Assembly (NCBI GenBank): GCA_028822445.1
Contig: JAPKDQ010000002.1
Span: 186,001-250,000 of the forward strand
DNA: 64,000 nucleotides
Source: Rhodospirillaceae bacterium
GTDB taxonomy: Bacteria > Pseudomonadota > Alphaproteobacteria > Rhodospirillales > Rhodospirillaceae
Direction of reading: 5' to 3'
Shown: piece by piece, positions 1 through 10,580 of the stretch
Layout of the letters: each line of letters starts with the position of its first letter
Numbering within the stretch: position 1 is the first letter of the stretch
The notes under the pieces: generated by a model
The model's input: the letters and a program-made list of their open reading frames with translations, nothing else
Database searches by the model: none
Told to the model about the DNA's origin: nothing
Translations under genes and position numbers: made by a program

Positions 1-372
1 ACCATCTACTGGTATTTTTACAATCCGCCCCCTGCTCTTCTGAGGAATGACAGGCGGGATAAAGGCTGAACTGCTTGTTGACCCACCGAGCGCTCCCGGA
101 CCCATGATGCCTTCAAAACAAAAGCTTGCCCTTATCCGCGCATTGAGAATGGTTAAGGCTGCGAGGGCCCCAGCCTGACCTATGAATAAAACAACCAAAA
201 CAATAGCTGTCCTAGGCCCCGCCATTGCATATACATCATTGACCCAGGGGTAACCGAAGAATGCCAACGCAACGCTAAACGCACAGCCGATGATGCTGAT
301 ACAACACATAAAGTTCAGAATGCGGGCGGTGGCTGGGGGGCTCATACGGTCTTCATTAAAGGCAAAGGCCAT
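1..372 (-). CDS. Partial small membrane protein, unrecognised
   Basis: The reading frame is open from an ATG at 372 to the window edge, giving 124 codons with no stop, so the C-terminus is missing. Two hydrophobic stretches, at about residues 17-42 and 50-77, look like membrane segments; between them is a short loop with Gly-Tyr-Pro-Trp. The part after residue 80 is Gly/Ser/Pro-rich and ends in a basic stretch. A purine-rich AGGGGC lies about 8 bases before the ATG. It follows mutS on the same strand after 66 bases. I do not recognise a family, and a later Met (residue 10) could be the start. Confidence 0.5.
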   Translation of the reverse strand, partial: MAFAFNEDRMSPPATARILNFMCCISIIGCAFSVALAFFGYPWVNDVYAMAGPRTAIVLVVLFIGQAGALAALTILNARIRASFCFEGIMGPGALGGSTSSSAFIPPVIPQKSRGRIVKIPVDG

Positions 373-438
373 GATGGAGCCCCTATAATGGTTCAAAAAT
401 CAGGAATACATTTGCATAAACTATAGCATTAATGAGGG

Positions 439-3234
439 TTAAGTGTCCCTATCAGCTAACAAGCCTCTTACACGATACAACGCGTCTAAAGCTTCTTTTG
501 GCGTCATCTCATCCGGCGCGAGTGCCGCTAACGCCTCCTCTACTTGAGATGCACCTACATGCGGGGAATGCGACGCCGTACTGCGAGAAGTAAGCGCAAA
601 AAGCGGCAAGTCTTCTGCAAGCCTGCCTGCATTTCCGGCCGCCTCCCCGCTCTCAAGTTGTTCAAGAACCTGTTGTGCTCGCGTAATCACTTGTCCGGGC
701 AACCCAGCAAGTTTGGCAACATGGATTCCATAGGACCGGTCGGCTGCTCCTGGAGCAACTTCATGAAGAAATACAATATCACCATGCCAATCCTGAACCT
801 TCATATGGTGTGGCTCGAGACGGTCCATATTCTCAGCTAATGCTGTCAATTCATGGTAATGCGTCGCGAACAAGGCACGACAGGCGTTGCTATCATGAAG
901 GTATTCGAGCGTTGCCCAAGCAATAGAGAGGCCGTCAAAAGTCGCGGTTCCCCTGCCTATCTCGTCCAGTATGACGAGAGAGCGAGATGTTGCTTGATTT
1001 AGAATAGCCGCTGTTTCAACCATCTCTACCATGAACGTCGATCGGCCGCGGGCTAGGTCATCTGCCGCTCCAACGCGAGAAAATAGGCGATCCACCACAC
1101 CAATCGTCGCCGCACCTGCAGGAACGAAAGATCCGATTTGGGCTAAAATTGCGATCAGCGCATTCTGACGCAGGAAGGTAGACTTGCCAGCCATATTTGG
1201 CCCGGTTACGAGCCAAACATGGCCATCATTAGCGCCCCCCTTACTTCCGAGCTCACATCCATTGGGCACAAATGCCGCATCGGATGTTCGAGACAAAGCA
1301 GCCTCAACAACGGGGTGGCGGCCGTCATCAATTGCAAAAGCCGTTCCAGTGTCTACGACAGGGCGAGTGTAGCGCCTTTCCACGGCAACTTGCGCCAGGC
1401 CTGCGGCCACATCTATTTCGGCGAGCGCCTCTGCCGTGGCAGCAATCAGGTCGACCCGTTCTAGGGCTTCTTGAATAAGAGCTTTAAACAGCTCAAGTTC
1501 AAGAGCCAGAACCTTATCGGCAGCAGATCGGATTCGGCCCTCAAGGTCACCTAACTCTATCGTTGAAAAGCGCATGGCGCTGGCCATTGTCTGACGATGG
1601 ATGAAGGTGGTCTGAATAACCACTGCTTCAGTGCCATCGGCCATTCTACTGGTAGAAAGTAAGCCATCGCCATGGCGAGCGGGCACTTCAACGTAATAAC
1701 CCAAAACATTGTTGTGGCGGACCTTTAAGGCCTGAATACCAGTTTCTTCACTATACCGGGCTTGTAAGCCGGCAATATTTTTACGGCTATTATCACGGAG
1801 GTCGCGGAGATCATCGAGTGTTTCGTCGTATCCCGACCGTATAAACCCGCCATCCCTGACGAACATCGGTATATCATCCGCTAAGGCACAAGAAAGTCGA
1901 TTAACCAACACACTATGTTCACCGAGCTTGTTCTTGACCGCTTCAAAGGGATCTGTCGTCTCTGGATTGGTTGAGGCGGATACAGCAACTTCTATTGTTT
2001 CTTTAAGGCCCGGGGTTTTTGCCAGCGCATCACGGATGGCGGCCAAATCACGCGGCCCGCCGCGATCTAAAGTAATGCGGCTTAAAGCCCGCTCAATATC
2101 TGGTGTTGTTTTGAGGGCATCACGGATGGCAATACGGCCAGAGGGAGAACCCACCATAACATCCACTTGGTCTAAGCGCTTAGCAATTTCAGTAGGGTCC
2201 GTTAGGGGAGCCGCAAGTCTCGATGATAAGAGCCGTGCGCCAGCGCCGGTGCGCGTCGCATCAATCACACCAAGAAGGCTACCCTGACGCTCACCAGTGA
2301 GCGTGCGCGTTAGTTCTAAATTTCGTCGTGTTGCAGCGTCAATTTCCATGGCGGCCCCATCGCCAAGATGGCGTGGTGTCTTGAGTCTGGGCATGCGACC
2401 CTTCTGGGTCAGGTCAATGTAGTCTACTAACGCCCCAGCAGCCGCAACCTCCGCGCGGCCAAAGGAACCGAACGCTTCTAAACTTTTTACTGCGTAAAGA
2501 GACTCCATTCGTCGGCGCGCGTTGTCGGAATCAAACCGAACAGAAGGCAGTTCCGTCAAAAGTTCATCCCAGTCTTCAATCATTAAGGACACAGCGGCGT
2601 CAGCCCGAAGGGCGTCAGACAAGAGAATTTCTCCTGGATCGATGCGAGCCAACGCCGCCCCAAGACGGTCAACCGAGGTCTCCTGTAACTCTACGTCACC
2701 CGTGGAGACGTCAACCCAGGCGAGGCCGAAGCCGCCACCAACGCGGGCTATGGCGACCAGTGCATTATGTGACCGAGCATCCAAAAGAGCATCTTCGGTA
2801 ATAGTGCCCGGCGTAATAAGACGAACGACATCGCGCTTCACAACCGATTTAGGCCCTCGTTTCTTGGCCTCTGCCGCGCTCTCCATTTGCTCACAAACGG
2901 CGACTTTGAAACCTTTTCGAATCAACTTAGACAAATAGCTCTCGTGCGAGTGGGCGGGCACACCACACATGGGGATATCTTTACCAGCGTGCTGGCCGCG
3001 CTTCGTTAACGTAATATCGAGCGCTTCAGAAGCCTTTTCGGCGTCATCAAAGAAAAGTTCATAGAAGTCGCCCATGCGATAAAACAAGAGGGCTTCCGGA
3101 TAGCCTTCCTTGATAGATAGGTATTGCGCCATCATAGGAGTGATGGTGGTCTTTCTAGGCGCTTTCGACGAAGCTGCTTTGACGGCAGGCGTCACTGGGT
3201 CTACGTCAGGAATGGGGTGGGTTTCATCTTGCAC
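439..3234 (-). CDS. mutS: DNA mismatch repair protein MutS
   Basis: ATPase that recognises base mismatches and small loops and recruits MutL for strand-directed repair. The mismatch-binding Phe-x-Glu lies in GDFYELF at residues 55-61, the Walker A loop GPNMAGKST near 678, and Walker [11 protein letters not shown] near 753, followed by the conserved THYHEL. At 931 residues it is slightly long for the family because of a weakly conserved N-terminal extension of about 33 residues. The extension starts with GTG at 3234 and has no clear ribosome binding site; a start at the internal MMAQYL (residue 34) is an alternative. Identity is secure, the start is not. Confidence 0.97.
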   Translation of the reverse strand: MQDETHPIPDVDPVTPAVKAASSKAPRKTTITPMMAQYLSIKEGYPEALLFYRMGDFYELFFDDAEKASEALDITLTKRGQHAGKDIPMCGVPAHSHESYLSKLIRKGFKVAVCEQMESAAEAKKRGPKSVVKRDVVRLITPGTITEDALLDARSHNALVAIARVGGGFGLAWVDVSTGDVELQETSVDRLGAALARIDPGEILLSDALRADAAVSLMIEDWDELLTELPSVRFDSDNARRRMESLYAVKSLEAFGSFGRAEVAAAGALVDYIDLTQKGRMPRLKTPRHLGDGAAMEIDAATRRNLELTRTLTGERQGSLLGVIDATRTGAGARLLSSRLAAPLTDPTEIAKRLDQVDVMVGSPSGRIAIRDALKTTPDIERALSRITLDRGGPRDLAAIRDALAKTPGLKETIEVAVSASTNPETTDPFEAVKNKLGEHSVLVNRLSCALADDIPMFVRDGGFIRSGYDETLDDLRDLRDNSRKNIAGLQARYSEETGIQALKVRHNNVLGYYVEVPARHGDGLLSTSRMADGTEAVVIQTTFIHRQTMASAMRFSTIELGDLEGRIRSAADKVLALELELFKALIQEALERVDLIAATAEALAEIDVAAGLAQVAVERRYTRPVVDTGTAFAIDDGRHPVVEAALSRTSDAAFVPNGCELGSKGGANDGHVWLVTGPNMAGKSTFLRQNALIAILAQIGSFVPAGAATIGVVDRLFSRVGAADDLARGRSTFMVEMVETAAILNQATSRSLVILDEIGRGTATFDGLSIAWATLEYLHDSNACRALFATHYHELTALAENMDRLEPHHMKVQDWHGDIVFLHEVAPGAADRSYGIHVAKLAGLPGQVITRAQQVLEQLESGEAAGNAGRLAEDLPLFALTSRSTASHSPHVGASQVEEALAALAPDEMTPKEALDALYRVRGLLADRDT

Positions 3235-3608
3235 AGTGGGAACACACTACCCCAGACCAGGGACGCAGAAAAAGCTTTGCTTACCCATAATCTTGCGGCC
3301 CTTAGTGCGGATGAGGTTTATAGGGGGTTGCCGCCGTAAATAAGGTGTAGAAAGGTTTTATGAATGACCCAACGTCGCGCACCCTAAGTCTCAATTTTCT
3401 GAAAATGCACGCCCCCAATATAGATTAGGGGCCACGATCGAGCCGATTCTAATGGGGCTCACAGAGCCTGTTCAGGTGGGTTCTATGAACGCGCAGCCGT
3501 CTCGGATTTTATTCAAGTGGCGTCATGTGTTTACGCGGCGGCGCCAAAGCGGACACTCTTGTATAGACGTTTTGCAAAAGACGCTGAATTTAGGGCCTGG
3601 AAGCAATC
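3235..3608. other. Intergenic region between mutS and DUF3891 gene
   Basis: The 374 bases separate two divergent genes and should hold both promoters. I see no conserved coding frame, RNA gene or strong terminator. A 22-codon frame after an AAAGG motif near 3360 is too short to support. Confidence 0.4.
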
Positions 3609-4397
3609 ATGATCGTGCAAGACAACCCCACGGGCACCGAACGCTTTGTCATGACAATGGATCAACACACAGCATTCGCGAGCCGACTAGCAGAAGAGTT
3701 CGGAAACGATAAGTTTGCATCTATAGAAAACGAGCCCTTGCGGTACGTGATCGCAAACCACGACGCAGGGTGGAAACAGGTCGACCCAGATGTGCATATA
3801 AACCCCGCGTCAGGATTTCCGTATCACCTTTCTGAAACACCCTTTGAATACGCCTCCCTAACCATGCGCGGGTCGCCGGATTTTAATGCAAAACATGGCG
3901 CGCTTTCAGGACTTTTATCCAGTATGCACACGACCGGTTTGTTAAATGGTCGCTATGGATTGGCACCGCCTGGGATCATGGCGCGCCTCGAAGGCGACAA
4001 GAAACCGTTCGCTGAGAGCGTGCTTGCAGGTGAACTTGCGCGGCAGAACAAATTAAAAACCGTAATCAGTGTCGACGAAACGTTCGTGTGGAACGCATAC
4101 AAGCACCTTCAGTTCTTTGACATGCTGTCTCTTTACTTTCACAGCAGAGCTGAAGGGTCACGCGGCACCGAGCGCTTTCCTGATGTGCCAACTCATAACG
4201 GTGATGATGTCACCGTAACAATTTCAGAAGGGATACACAGAACCTACGCTTTGGACCCCTTCCCGTTTAAAAAAAGCGGTGTGAAAATTTCTTTTTTCGG
4301 GCGGTGGGTGTCGCCTGTAGCAGCAACTGAAAATGGGCGAACGGCCTTTGAAGCAGCAGTTATTGCAAGCCAAACAACAACCCTTTTGGCTGGTTAG
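3609..4397 (+). CDS. DUF3891 family protein
   Basis: This 262-residue protein resembles the DUF3891 family, whose biochemical role I do not know. The N-terminus (MIVQDNPTGTERFVMT) leads into a helical region with the conserved-looking ANHDAGW motif near residue 50, and a His/Asp-rich character suggests possible metal binding, which is inference only. There is no signal peptide or membrane segment, so it is probably cytoplasmic. The ATG at 3609 follows GGAAGC. It is divergent from mutS and its last 4 bases overlap the end of the convergent AmpG-type gene. No operon partner is visible. Confidence 0.75.
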   Translation: MIVQDNPTGTERFVMTMDQHTAFASRLAEEFGNDKFASIENEPLRYVIANHDAGWKQVDPDVHINPASGFPYHLSETPFEYASLTMRGSPDFNAKHGALSGLLSSMHTTGLLNGRYGLAPPGIMARLEGDKKPFAESVLAGELARQNKLKTVISVDETFVWNAYKHLQFFDMLSLYFHSRAEGSRGTERFPDVPTHNGDDVTVTISEGIHRTYALDPFPFKKSGVKISFFGRWVSPVAATENGRTAFEAAVIASQTTTLLAG

Positions 4398-5713
4398 CTA
4401 GGCTCAGGTTGCCGTGCAGTCTCTGTGTGGGTTGGAAAACGCTTCATCAGATAGAGCAGAAGTACCACGCCAGGAATGCCGGCAATCGTCGTGATCACAA
4501 AGAATGTCACCCAATCAACTTGGTCAGCAAGCCAACCGCCGCCGGATGCGAGGAACGTACGCGCCACATTCATAAAGGAGCTCAGCAATGCATACTGAGT
4601 TGCCGTATAAGCAAGGTTACAAAGGCTCGACAGATAGGCGATGAACGCCGTGCCACCAATTCCATTGGCAAGGTTTTCAATCGAGATCACAGCCATCAAC
4701 ACAGGAATCGAGGGACCCGAGAGCGCAAGGGCGGCATAGAGTAGGTTGGTCAACGCCATCGATACAGCGCCAAATAAGACTGACTTCAGTATACCTAGTC
4801 GTAAGACCATAACGCCACCAAGGACGCTGCCAATGATGGTCATCACCACACCATAGGTTTTTGAAACCACTCCTATTTCAGTTAGGGTAAAACCGAGTTC
4901 CAGATAGAAAGGATTCGCCATTGCCGCCCAAATACCATCTGCGTACTTGTAAAAGACAACGAACAAAAGAATAACCAAGGCGCCAGGCCGACTAAAAAAC
5001 TCTGAAAATGGGGCAACAACGGAGTTTTTGAGCCATTCATTATAGCGCGTTAATCGGTTTCCTTGGCTGCTGTCTTTTTGTGCGGGGCGCTTTGGTTCAG
5101 GGCTGAGGAGCGTCGTCAGTAAGCCAAGTGTCATCAACCCCGCCATGATGATATAAGTCGTTTTCCAACCCAGTGTATCTGCAAGAATTAGCGCTCCCGC
5201 ACCAGCAGAAATAAGAGCTAGCCTATAACCAAGTTGGTACGTGGCGGCACCAGCGCCCTGTTCGTTCTCATGGAGTGTTTCAATTCGATAGGCATCGATG
5301 ACTATATCTTGGGTGGCCGATGCAAACGCCAGAACGACGGTCCACAAAACAGTTACCCTGAGGCCGGTCGTCGGGTCGGACAAGCCAATCCCCACAAGGC
5401 TTGCGATGCAAACCAACTGAGCAAGCGCGAGCCAACTACGCCTTTGGCCAAGCAAGCGTGCCACGAATGGAAGCGGCAAGCGGTCAACCAAAGGCGCCCA
5501 TAGAAATTTCAAAGTGAATGCCGTGCCCGTCAAAACAAATAGGCCGATCGACGTTTTATCAATGCCAGATTGAGCCAGCCATGCCGTTAGCGTGCCGAAC
5601 ATCAACAGAAACGGAAGCCCCGCAGAGAAGCCGAGCAGAAAAACAATAATGATACGGCGTTCAAAGTAAACGCTGCTAGCGGCAAACCAATTACGTGATG
5701 TTTTTCCGGTCAT
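4394..5713 (-). CDS. ampG: AmpG-family muropeptide permease (MFS)
   Basis: Inner-membrane major facilitator of 439 residues with about 12 hydrophobic segments. The opening FLLGFSAGLPFLLMFGTL, the following WLAQSGIDKTSIGLF and the segment ATQDIVIDAYRIE are typical of AmpG, which imports anhydro-muropeptides for cell-wall recycling. The ATG lies 9 bases after the typA stop on the same strand, so it is probably co-transcribed. The same window holds mltA, which makes anhydro-muropeptides in the periplasm, so a recycling link is plausible. AmpG-like acetyl-CoA transporters share the fold, so the exact substrate is inferred. Confidence 0.88.
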   Translation of the reverse strand: MTGKTSRNWFAASSVYFERRIIIVFLLGFSAGLPFLLMFGTLTAWLAQSGIDKTSIGLFVLTGTAFTLKFLWAPLVDRLPLPFVARLLGQRRSWLALAQLVCIASLVGIGLSDPTTGLRVTVLWTVVLAFASATQDIVIDAYRIETLHENEQGAGAATYQLGYRLALISAGAGALILADTLGWKTTYIIMAGLMTLGLLTTLLSPEPKRPAQKDSSQGNRLTRYNEWLKNSVVAPFSEFFSRPGALVILLFVVFYKYADGIWAAMANPFYLELGFTLTEIGVVSKTYGVVMTIIGSVLGGVMVLRLGILKSVLFGAVSMALTNLLYAALALSGPSIPVLMAVISIENLANGIGGTAFIAYLSSLCNLAYTATQYALLSSFMNVARTFLASGGGWLADQVDWVTFFVITTIAGIPGVVLLLYLMKRFPTHTETARQPEPS

Positions 5714-5722
5714 GCAGCGAGA

Positions 5723-7546
5723 TTACGCTGCGGCAGCTTTTCTGGCCATCTTCTTGCGATCATTCGGGTCGAGGTGCATTTTGCGCAAGCGGATGCTCGA
5801 CGGCGTGACCTCAACCAACTCATCATCTTGGATGTACGCTAAGGCTTCTTCCAGTGACATCATGCGGGGTGGCGATAGCTTAATAGCGTCATCCTTACCG
5901 GACGCACGAATGTTGGTCAGCTGCTTACCCTTAATCGGATTAACCTCAAGGTCATTATCACGCGTATGCTCGCCAATAATCATACCGCGATACACTTTAA
6001 CTCCAGAAGGAATGAACTGCGGGCCACGGTCCAGCAAGTTAAACAAAGCATAGGCAACCGACTCACCATCTGAATTTGAGATCAGCACGCCTTCACGGCG
6101 GGTCGCAATAGGGCCCTTATGTGGAGCGTAACCATGATACAGCCTATTCATGATCCCGGTTCCACGCGTGTCCGTTAGAAATTGGCCGTGATACCCGATT
6201 AACCCACGTGATGGTGCTAGAAAACTGATCCGGACTTTGCCACTGCCGGACGGCTTAAGGCCCTGCATTTCCGCTTTACGCCCTGACATCGCCTCAACGA
6301 CAGCGCCGGCGAATTCTTCATCAACATCGATCACAACGTCTTCGATCGGTTCTTCTCGCTTTCCGTCCTCACCCGTTTGGTACAAAACGCGTGGTCGAGA
6401 AACCGACAGCTCAAACCCTTCTCGGCGCATAATTTCAATAAGAACGCCAAGTTGTAGCTCGCCACGTCCAGCGACCTCAAAAGCATCCTTGCCGTCAGAT
6501 TCGCTAACTTTAATCGCTACGTTTCCTTCAGCCTCGCTGAAAAGCCGTTCTCCAATTTGGCGACTTGTAACCTTTTTTCCTTCACGACCCGCGAGCGGAG
6601 AATCGTTCACAGAGAACGTCATAGCTAACGTTGGTGGGTCAACCGGGCGTGAGAATATAGGCTCGGAGACCTCTGGTGCACAAATTGTGTGGGCGACGGT
6701 TGCGTCTGCCAGGCCAGCAACGGCAACAATATCTCCAGCATCTGCGCTGTCGACTGGAACCCGCTCCAAACCGCGGAACGCTAGAAGCTTGGTCACACGG
6801 CCGTCTTCCAGTTTTTTGCCATCAATATCTAAAACTTTGATGCGCATATTCACTTTGGCCCGGCCCGTAGAAATGCGGCCCGTAAGAACGCGCCCGAGAT
6901 ATGGGTCTGCCTCTAAGGTGGTCGCCAACATGGCAAAGGGCGCTTCCGTATCATGCTTGGGCGACGGAACATGTGACACGATAAGATTAAATAAGGGCGT
7001 AAGATTAACCCCCGTGTCCTTTTCTAAATCCTCAACAGCCCAACCATCACGGCCAACAGCGTAAAGCACAGGAAAATCAAGCTGATGTTCATCGGCGCCC
7101 AGCGCATCAAACATATCAAAGACTTCATCGAGCACTTCTTGCGGACGGGCGTCACCACGATCAACTTTGTTGATAATCACAATAGGTCGGAGACCAAGTT
7201 CGAGCGCCTTGGATACAACGAACTTGGTTTGAGGAAGAGGGCCTTCCGCAGCATCGACGAGCAACACAGCGCCGTCGACCATCGACAGAATACGTTCGAC
7301 TTCGCCACCGAAATCGGCGTGCCCCGGCGTATCGACAATATTAATCTTAGTATTGCGCCACGTGACAGATGTGCACTTAGCCAAAATCGTGATGCCGCGC
7401 TCGCGTTCAAGTTCGCCAGAGTCCATCGCTCGCTCTTCGATGCGTTGATTGTCCCGAACCATTCCAGATTGGCGGAATAAAGCGTCCACCAGAGTTGTTT
7501 TACCGTGGTCGACGTGAGCGATAATCGCAATGTTGCGAAGCGACAT
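5723..7546 (-). CDS. typA: Ribosome-associated GTPase TypA/BipA
   Basis: Translational GTPase related to EF-G that acts in ribosome assembly and stress adaptation. The G1 loop AHVDHGKTT is at residues 10-18, the switch-II motif DTPGHADF near 72, and the G4 motif NKVD near 127. The 607-residue length and the TypA-type C-terminal half ([17 protein letters not shown]) fit the family. It lies between the adenosine-kinase-like gene and ampG on the same strand, with short spacing on both sides. Confidence 0.97.
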   Translation of the reverse strand: MSLRNIAIIAHVDHGKTTLVDALFRQSGMVRDNQRIEERAMDSGELERERGITILAKCTSVTWRNTKINIVDTPGHADFGGEVERILSMVDGAVLLVDAAEGPLPQTKFVVSKALELGLRPIVIINKVDRGDARPQEVLDEVFDMFDALGADEHQLDFPVLYAVGRDGWAVEDLEKDTGVNLTPLFNLIVSHVPSPKHDTEAPFAMLATTLEADPYLGRVLTGRISTGRAKVNMRIKVLDIDGKKLEDGRVTKLLAFRGLERVPVDSADAGDIVAVAGLADATVAHTICAPEVSEPIFSRPVDPPTLAMTFSVNDSPLAGREGKKVTSRQIGERLFSEAEGNVAIKVSESDGKDAFEVAGRGELQLGVLIEIMRREGFELSVSRPRVLYQTGEDGKREEPIEDVVIDVDEEFAGAVVEAMSGRKAEMQGLKPSGSGKVRISFLAPSRGLIGYHGQFLTDTRGTGIMNRLYHGYAPHKGPIATRREGVLISNSDGESVAYALFNLLDRGPQFIPSGVKVYRGMIIGEHTRDNDLEVNPIKGKQLTNIRASGKDDAIKLSPPRMMSLEEALAYIQDDELVEVTPSSIRLRKMHLDPNDRKKMARKAAAA

Positions 7547-7582
7547 AAGTTTGATCCAAGTTAAAACGACTGGGTTGATATT

Positions 7583-8578
7583 TTAGTAGCCGTGTTCAGC
7601 TACAAGGCCTTTCAAGGAAACCTCCGGGCGGGCGCCAAGATGAGAAATAACCTCACCCGCAGCAAGCGCACCTATATTGGCACAAGTTTCTAAATCATCA
7701 CCGCGAGTATATCCGAACAGGAACCCGGCAGCATAAAGATCGCCAGCGCCCGTCGTATCGATAATTTTACCCATAGGTGAGGCCGGTGTTTGTATGAGCT
7801 TATCTTTCGTAACCGTCACCGCGCCTTCAGCGCCCCTAGTTAGGGCGGCTATCTCAACGCGACCTTCAATGGCTTCTACAGCCTCATCAAAACTGTTCAA
7901 GCGGAACAATGTTTTGATCTCTATCTCATTGGCAAAAATGATATCTACGTGCTGGTTCACAAGGTCGAACAAATCATTGCGGTGGCGCTCCACAACAAAC
8001 GGGTCTGAAAGCGTGAGGGCGACCTTACCTCCTGAGCGTTTCGCAGTTTCGCAGGCAGAAACAATCGCCTTCTTTGTCTCGGGAAGGTCCCACTGATAAC
8101 CTTCGATGTATAGAATCTTCGACGCGGCAATAAGGTCTTTGTTCATATCCGTCGCGGAGAGAGCCCCACTGGCACCGAGATAAGTAAACATTGTGCGCTG
8201 AGCATCCGGCGTTACCAAAATAATACACCGCGCCGTTGCTGGGCCTTCGGAAAGAGGCTCAGTTTCATAATGAACACCGATGGACTGGATATCGCGCGCA
8301 AAAATACGGCCCAACTGATCTGCTTTCGTTTTCCCAATAAACGCTGGTTTTCCGCCCAACGACGCTACGCCAGCCATGGTGTTGGCCGCAGAGCCTCCAG
8401 AAGCCTCAACAGCCGGACCAATATCTTTGTACAAAGCGTCAGGCTGGGATTCCTCAGACCAAAGATGCATGGTGCCTTTTGAAACATCATGTTTGGATAG
8501 GAACGAATCTTCAGCGTGGGCTATGACATCGACAATCGCGCTGCCGATTCCAACCACATCAAAACGGGCTTCGGACAT
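7583..8578 (-). CDS. PfkB-family sugar/nucleoside kinase, adenosine kinase-like
   Basis: Predicted cytoplasmic ribokinase-family enzyme of 331 residues that phosphorylates a nucleoside or sugar. GGSAANT near residue 61 is the first PfkB signature, and DTTGAGDLYAAGF near 274 holds the anion hole and the catalytic Asp. The opening FDVVGIGSAIVDVIA and GASGALSATDM resemble alphaproteobacterial proteins annotated as adenosine kinase, which would place it in purine salvage. The substrate cannot be settled from sequence. typA begins 36 bases downstream on the same strand. Confidence 0.9.
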   Translation of the reverse strand: MSEARFDVVGIGSAIVDVIAHAEDSFLSKHDVSKGTMHLWSEESQPDALYKDIGPAVEASGGSAANTMAGVASLGGKPAFIGKTKADQLGRIFARDIQSIGVHYETEPLSEGPATARCIILVTPDAQRTMFTYLGASGALSATDMNKDLIAASKILYIEGYQWDLPETKKAIVSACETAKRSGGKVALTLSDPFVVERHRNDLFDLVNQHVDIIFANEIEIKTLFRLNSFDEAVEAIEGRVEIAALTRGAEGAVTVTKDKLIQTPASPMGKIIDTTGAGDLYAAGFLFGYTRGDDLETCANIGALAAGEVISHLGARPEVSLKGLVAEHGY

Positions 8579-8679
8579 GGGAACTCCAGGTCTTATGTTG
8601 GACGGCTAAACGGGCGGTGGCGCAGTATAGCGGCGACTTCTATGGACACAAGAAGCCAAGCGCTGGAGGCCTAATACAC

Positions 8680-9003
8680 GTGATTACCGCCTTTGCCAAA
8701 GCCTTTGCGCAATTATCAGACCCCTGGGTCCACGCGGTTATCAGGAAAAGTGTCGCTGGAAAGGTTTTCGTCTTTTTTTCGACGCTTATAAGTATCGGTT
8801 GAGCGCTCGAGAATGCCTCTGTTTTTAGATTAGTTGGATTGAAACGGCCGTCGACGGCCTTGGGTTCCGGTCACTCTAGGACTGACGCTTGCCGTATTCT
8901 CAGGAATTGTGAGTGCCTTTGCGCCCATATTCCTTGAATCAGTCTTAGAAGCCTTTGAAAAACGCCGTTTTCCGGCCCTTAGACCAGAAAAGACCGTAGA
9001 GTG
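8680..9003 (+). pseudogene. Decayed EI24-domain (CysZ-like) membrane protein gene
   Basis: A GTG at 8680 preceded by GGAGG opens a 40-codon frame (ITAFAKAFAQLSDPWV...) that stops at 8800-8802. A second frame near 8832-8870 reads ISWIETAVDGLG, and a third from about 8858 reads TLGLTLAVFSGIVSAF, then FLESVLEAFEKRRFP, and stops at 9001-9003. In this order the pieces match the start and first membrane hairpin of EI24-domain proteins as I remember them from alphaproteobacteria, where the gene often lies near nth. The rest of the protein is missing. Frameshifts, a stop and C-terminal truncation make this a remnant. The family assignment is from memory. Confidence 0.6.
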
Positions 9004-9070
9004 AAGCGCAAGGATCCAGCGACGCAATCGATAAGGTCGAGTGGAAGTAGCTGCCTAGAACGCGAGCGGC

Positions 9071-9766
9071 CTAAATTCCCTTTTTCTTGCTCTGTTTCGC
9101 TTTTGTCACCTTCTTGGCGGGCCGTGAGTCCGGCGACGATGTCTTAGGCTTAAACTTGCATAAGTCTGCAACAGGACAACGCCAACAATCTGGCTTTCGA
9201 GCTTTACACAGATAACGGCCATGCAGAATCAACCAGTGATGCGCATGCTGCATAAACTCTGGCGGTGTTCTTTTTTCTAGCTTCTTCTCAACTTCTAACG
9301 GTGTCTTTCCAGGCGCAATGCCCGTTCTGTTTCCAATCCGGAATAGATGCGTGTCGACAGCTATGGTTGGGTGGCCAAATGCAATGTTGAGCACAACGTT
9401 AGCGGTCTTGCGGCCTACACCCGGCAGCGTTTCTAACGTTTCACGGTCTTCCGGAACTTTACTGCTGTGGTCTGCAATAAGCATTTTAGAAAGCGCGATG
9501 ACATTCTTAGCTTTGGAATTAAAGAGGCCGACCGTCTTAATAAAATCTTTCAACTTCGCTTCACCGAGCGCGACCATTTTCTTAGGCGTGTCGACGATTT
9601 CGAATAATGGGCCCGTCGCTTTGTTAACGCCAATGTCCGTGGCTTGCGCAGAAAGAACAACAGCGACCAGTAGCGTGTAATCGTTCACATAATTGAGCTC
9701 GCCCTTTGGCTCTGGATCGAGCGCCTGGAGGCGGGTATAGAATTCTGGGATGTCTTTAACGCGCAT
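9071..9766 (-). CDS. nth: Endonuclease III
   Basis: Base-excision repair DNA glycosylase/AP lyase that removes oxidised pyrimidines. The helix-hairpin-helix LPGVGRKTANVVLN carries Lys120, AVDTHLFRI carries Asp138, and four cysteines at 187, 194, 197 and 203 form the [4Fe-4S] ligand set; these numbers coincide with the E. coli enzyme. A Lys-rich tail follows. The ATG at 9766 lies just after the dapB stop (9777) with GAGGGG upstream, so dapB and nth form a two-gene unit. Confidence 0.97.
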   Translation of the reverse strand: MRVKDIPEFYTRLQALDPEPKGELNYVNDYTLLVAVVLSAQATDIGVNKATGPLFEIVDTPKKMVALGEAKLKDFIKTVGLFNSKAKNVIALSKMLIADHSSKVPEDRETLETLPGVGRKTANVVLNIAFGHPTIAVDTHLFRIGNRTGIAPGKTPLEVEKKLEKRTPPEFMQHAHHWLILHGRYLCKARKPDCWRCPVADLCKFKPKTSSPDSRPAKKVTKAKQSKKKGI

Positions 9767-9776
9767 TTATCGCCCC

Positions 9777-10580
9777 TCAGTTGAGGCCCAGAACATCAAC
9801 CATGCCATACAAGCCTGGTTTTTTGTCTTGCAGCCATAGGGCTGAGCGGACGGCACCACCGGCATAAATTTCCCGCGAACCGGCCTTATGCGTAAGCTCC
9901 AAACGCTCGACTTCATTAGCAAATAAAACCGTGTGATCACCGATGACCCCGCCACCCCTAAGCGCAGCAAAGCCGATTTCACCCGTTGGGCGCGCACCTG
10001 TCTGGCCTTCACGGGAATAACGGGCGACATCTTCAAACAAAATATTCCGTCCGGACGCTGCGGCCTTACCTAATTCAATCGCGGTGCCAGATGGTGCGTC
10101 GACTTTGTGCCTATGATGCATCTCAAGAATATCGACGTCGTAATCCGTATCAAGTGTCGCTGCCACTTGCTTGGTGAGTGCAAACAAAAGGTTCACTCCA
10201 ATAGAAAAATTAGCCGCCTGCACGACGGGGGCTTTTTGTGCAGCCTCGTTGATCCCTTCCTGGTCCTCGTCTGACAGTCCTGTTGTTCCCACAACATAGG
10301 CCGTGCCCGTTTGGGCCGCTGCCTCGGCGTGTATTCGTGTCGCTGCTGGAACCGTAAAATCAATGACCGCATCAGAAGTCGAAAATAACGCAACAGCGTC
10401 TTCGGTCACTGTAACACCCAGTTTGTCGCCACCAACCAGAACCCCTAAATCTTTACCCACGGCCTGACCTGGCGGCTCCGTACCACCGGATAAAACATAC
10501 CCGTCCGTCGCTAACACTTCTTTCAGAAGCATACGTCCCATACGTCCGGCACAGCCAACAATTCCTATGGCGATAGTCAT
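9777..10580 (-). CDS. dapB: 4-hydroxy-tetrahydrodipicolinate reductase
   Basis: NAD(P)H-dependent reductase of the diaminopimelate/lysine pathway, which feeds peptidoglycan synthesis. The Rossmann motif GIVGCAGRMGRM is at residues 5-16, and HHRHKVDAPSGTA holds the conserved His and Lys of the active site. I chose the ATG at 10580 (MTIAIGIVG, 267 residues) because a GGAG lies about 11 bases upstream; the frame stays open for 17 more codons upstream without family similarity. nth follows at once. Confidence 0.97.
   Translation of the reverse strand: MTIAIGIVGCAGRMGRMLLKEVLATDGYVLSGGTEPPGQAVGKDLGVLVGGDKLGVTVTEDAVALFSTSDAVIDFTVPAATRIHAEAAAQTGTAYVVGTTGLSDEDQEGINEAAQKAPVVQAANFSIGVNLLFALTKQVAATLDTDYDVDILEMHHRHKVDAPSGTAIELGKAAASGRNILFEDVARYSREGQTGARPTGEIGFAALRGGGVIGDHTVLFANEVERLELTHKAGSREIYAGGAVRSALWLQDKKPGLYGMVDVLGLN

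Noticed and set aside
3361-3430. 22-codon plus frame after AAAGG upstream of DUF3891
   Set aside because: Too short, no conservation can be judged, and it may be a chance match.
6237-7064. Long plus-strand frame opposite typA (275 codons)
   Set aside because: It is the antisense of a clearly conserved GTPase, rich in Ser, Thr and Arg, with no ribosome binding site and no family similarity.
8680-8802. An intact 40-residue small protein
   Set aside because: The sequence has a good start, but it matches only the beginning of a larger membrane protein, and the next pieces lie in other frames, so it is better read as a remnant.
8830-9027. Minus-strand 65-codon frame MRRWILALHSTVF
   Set aside because: It is the complement of the EI24 remnant; the plus strand gives segments that match a known family, the minus frame does not.
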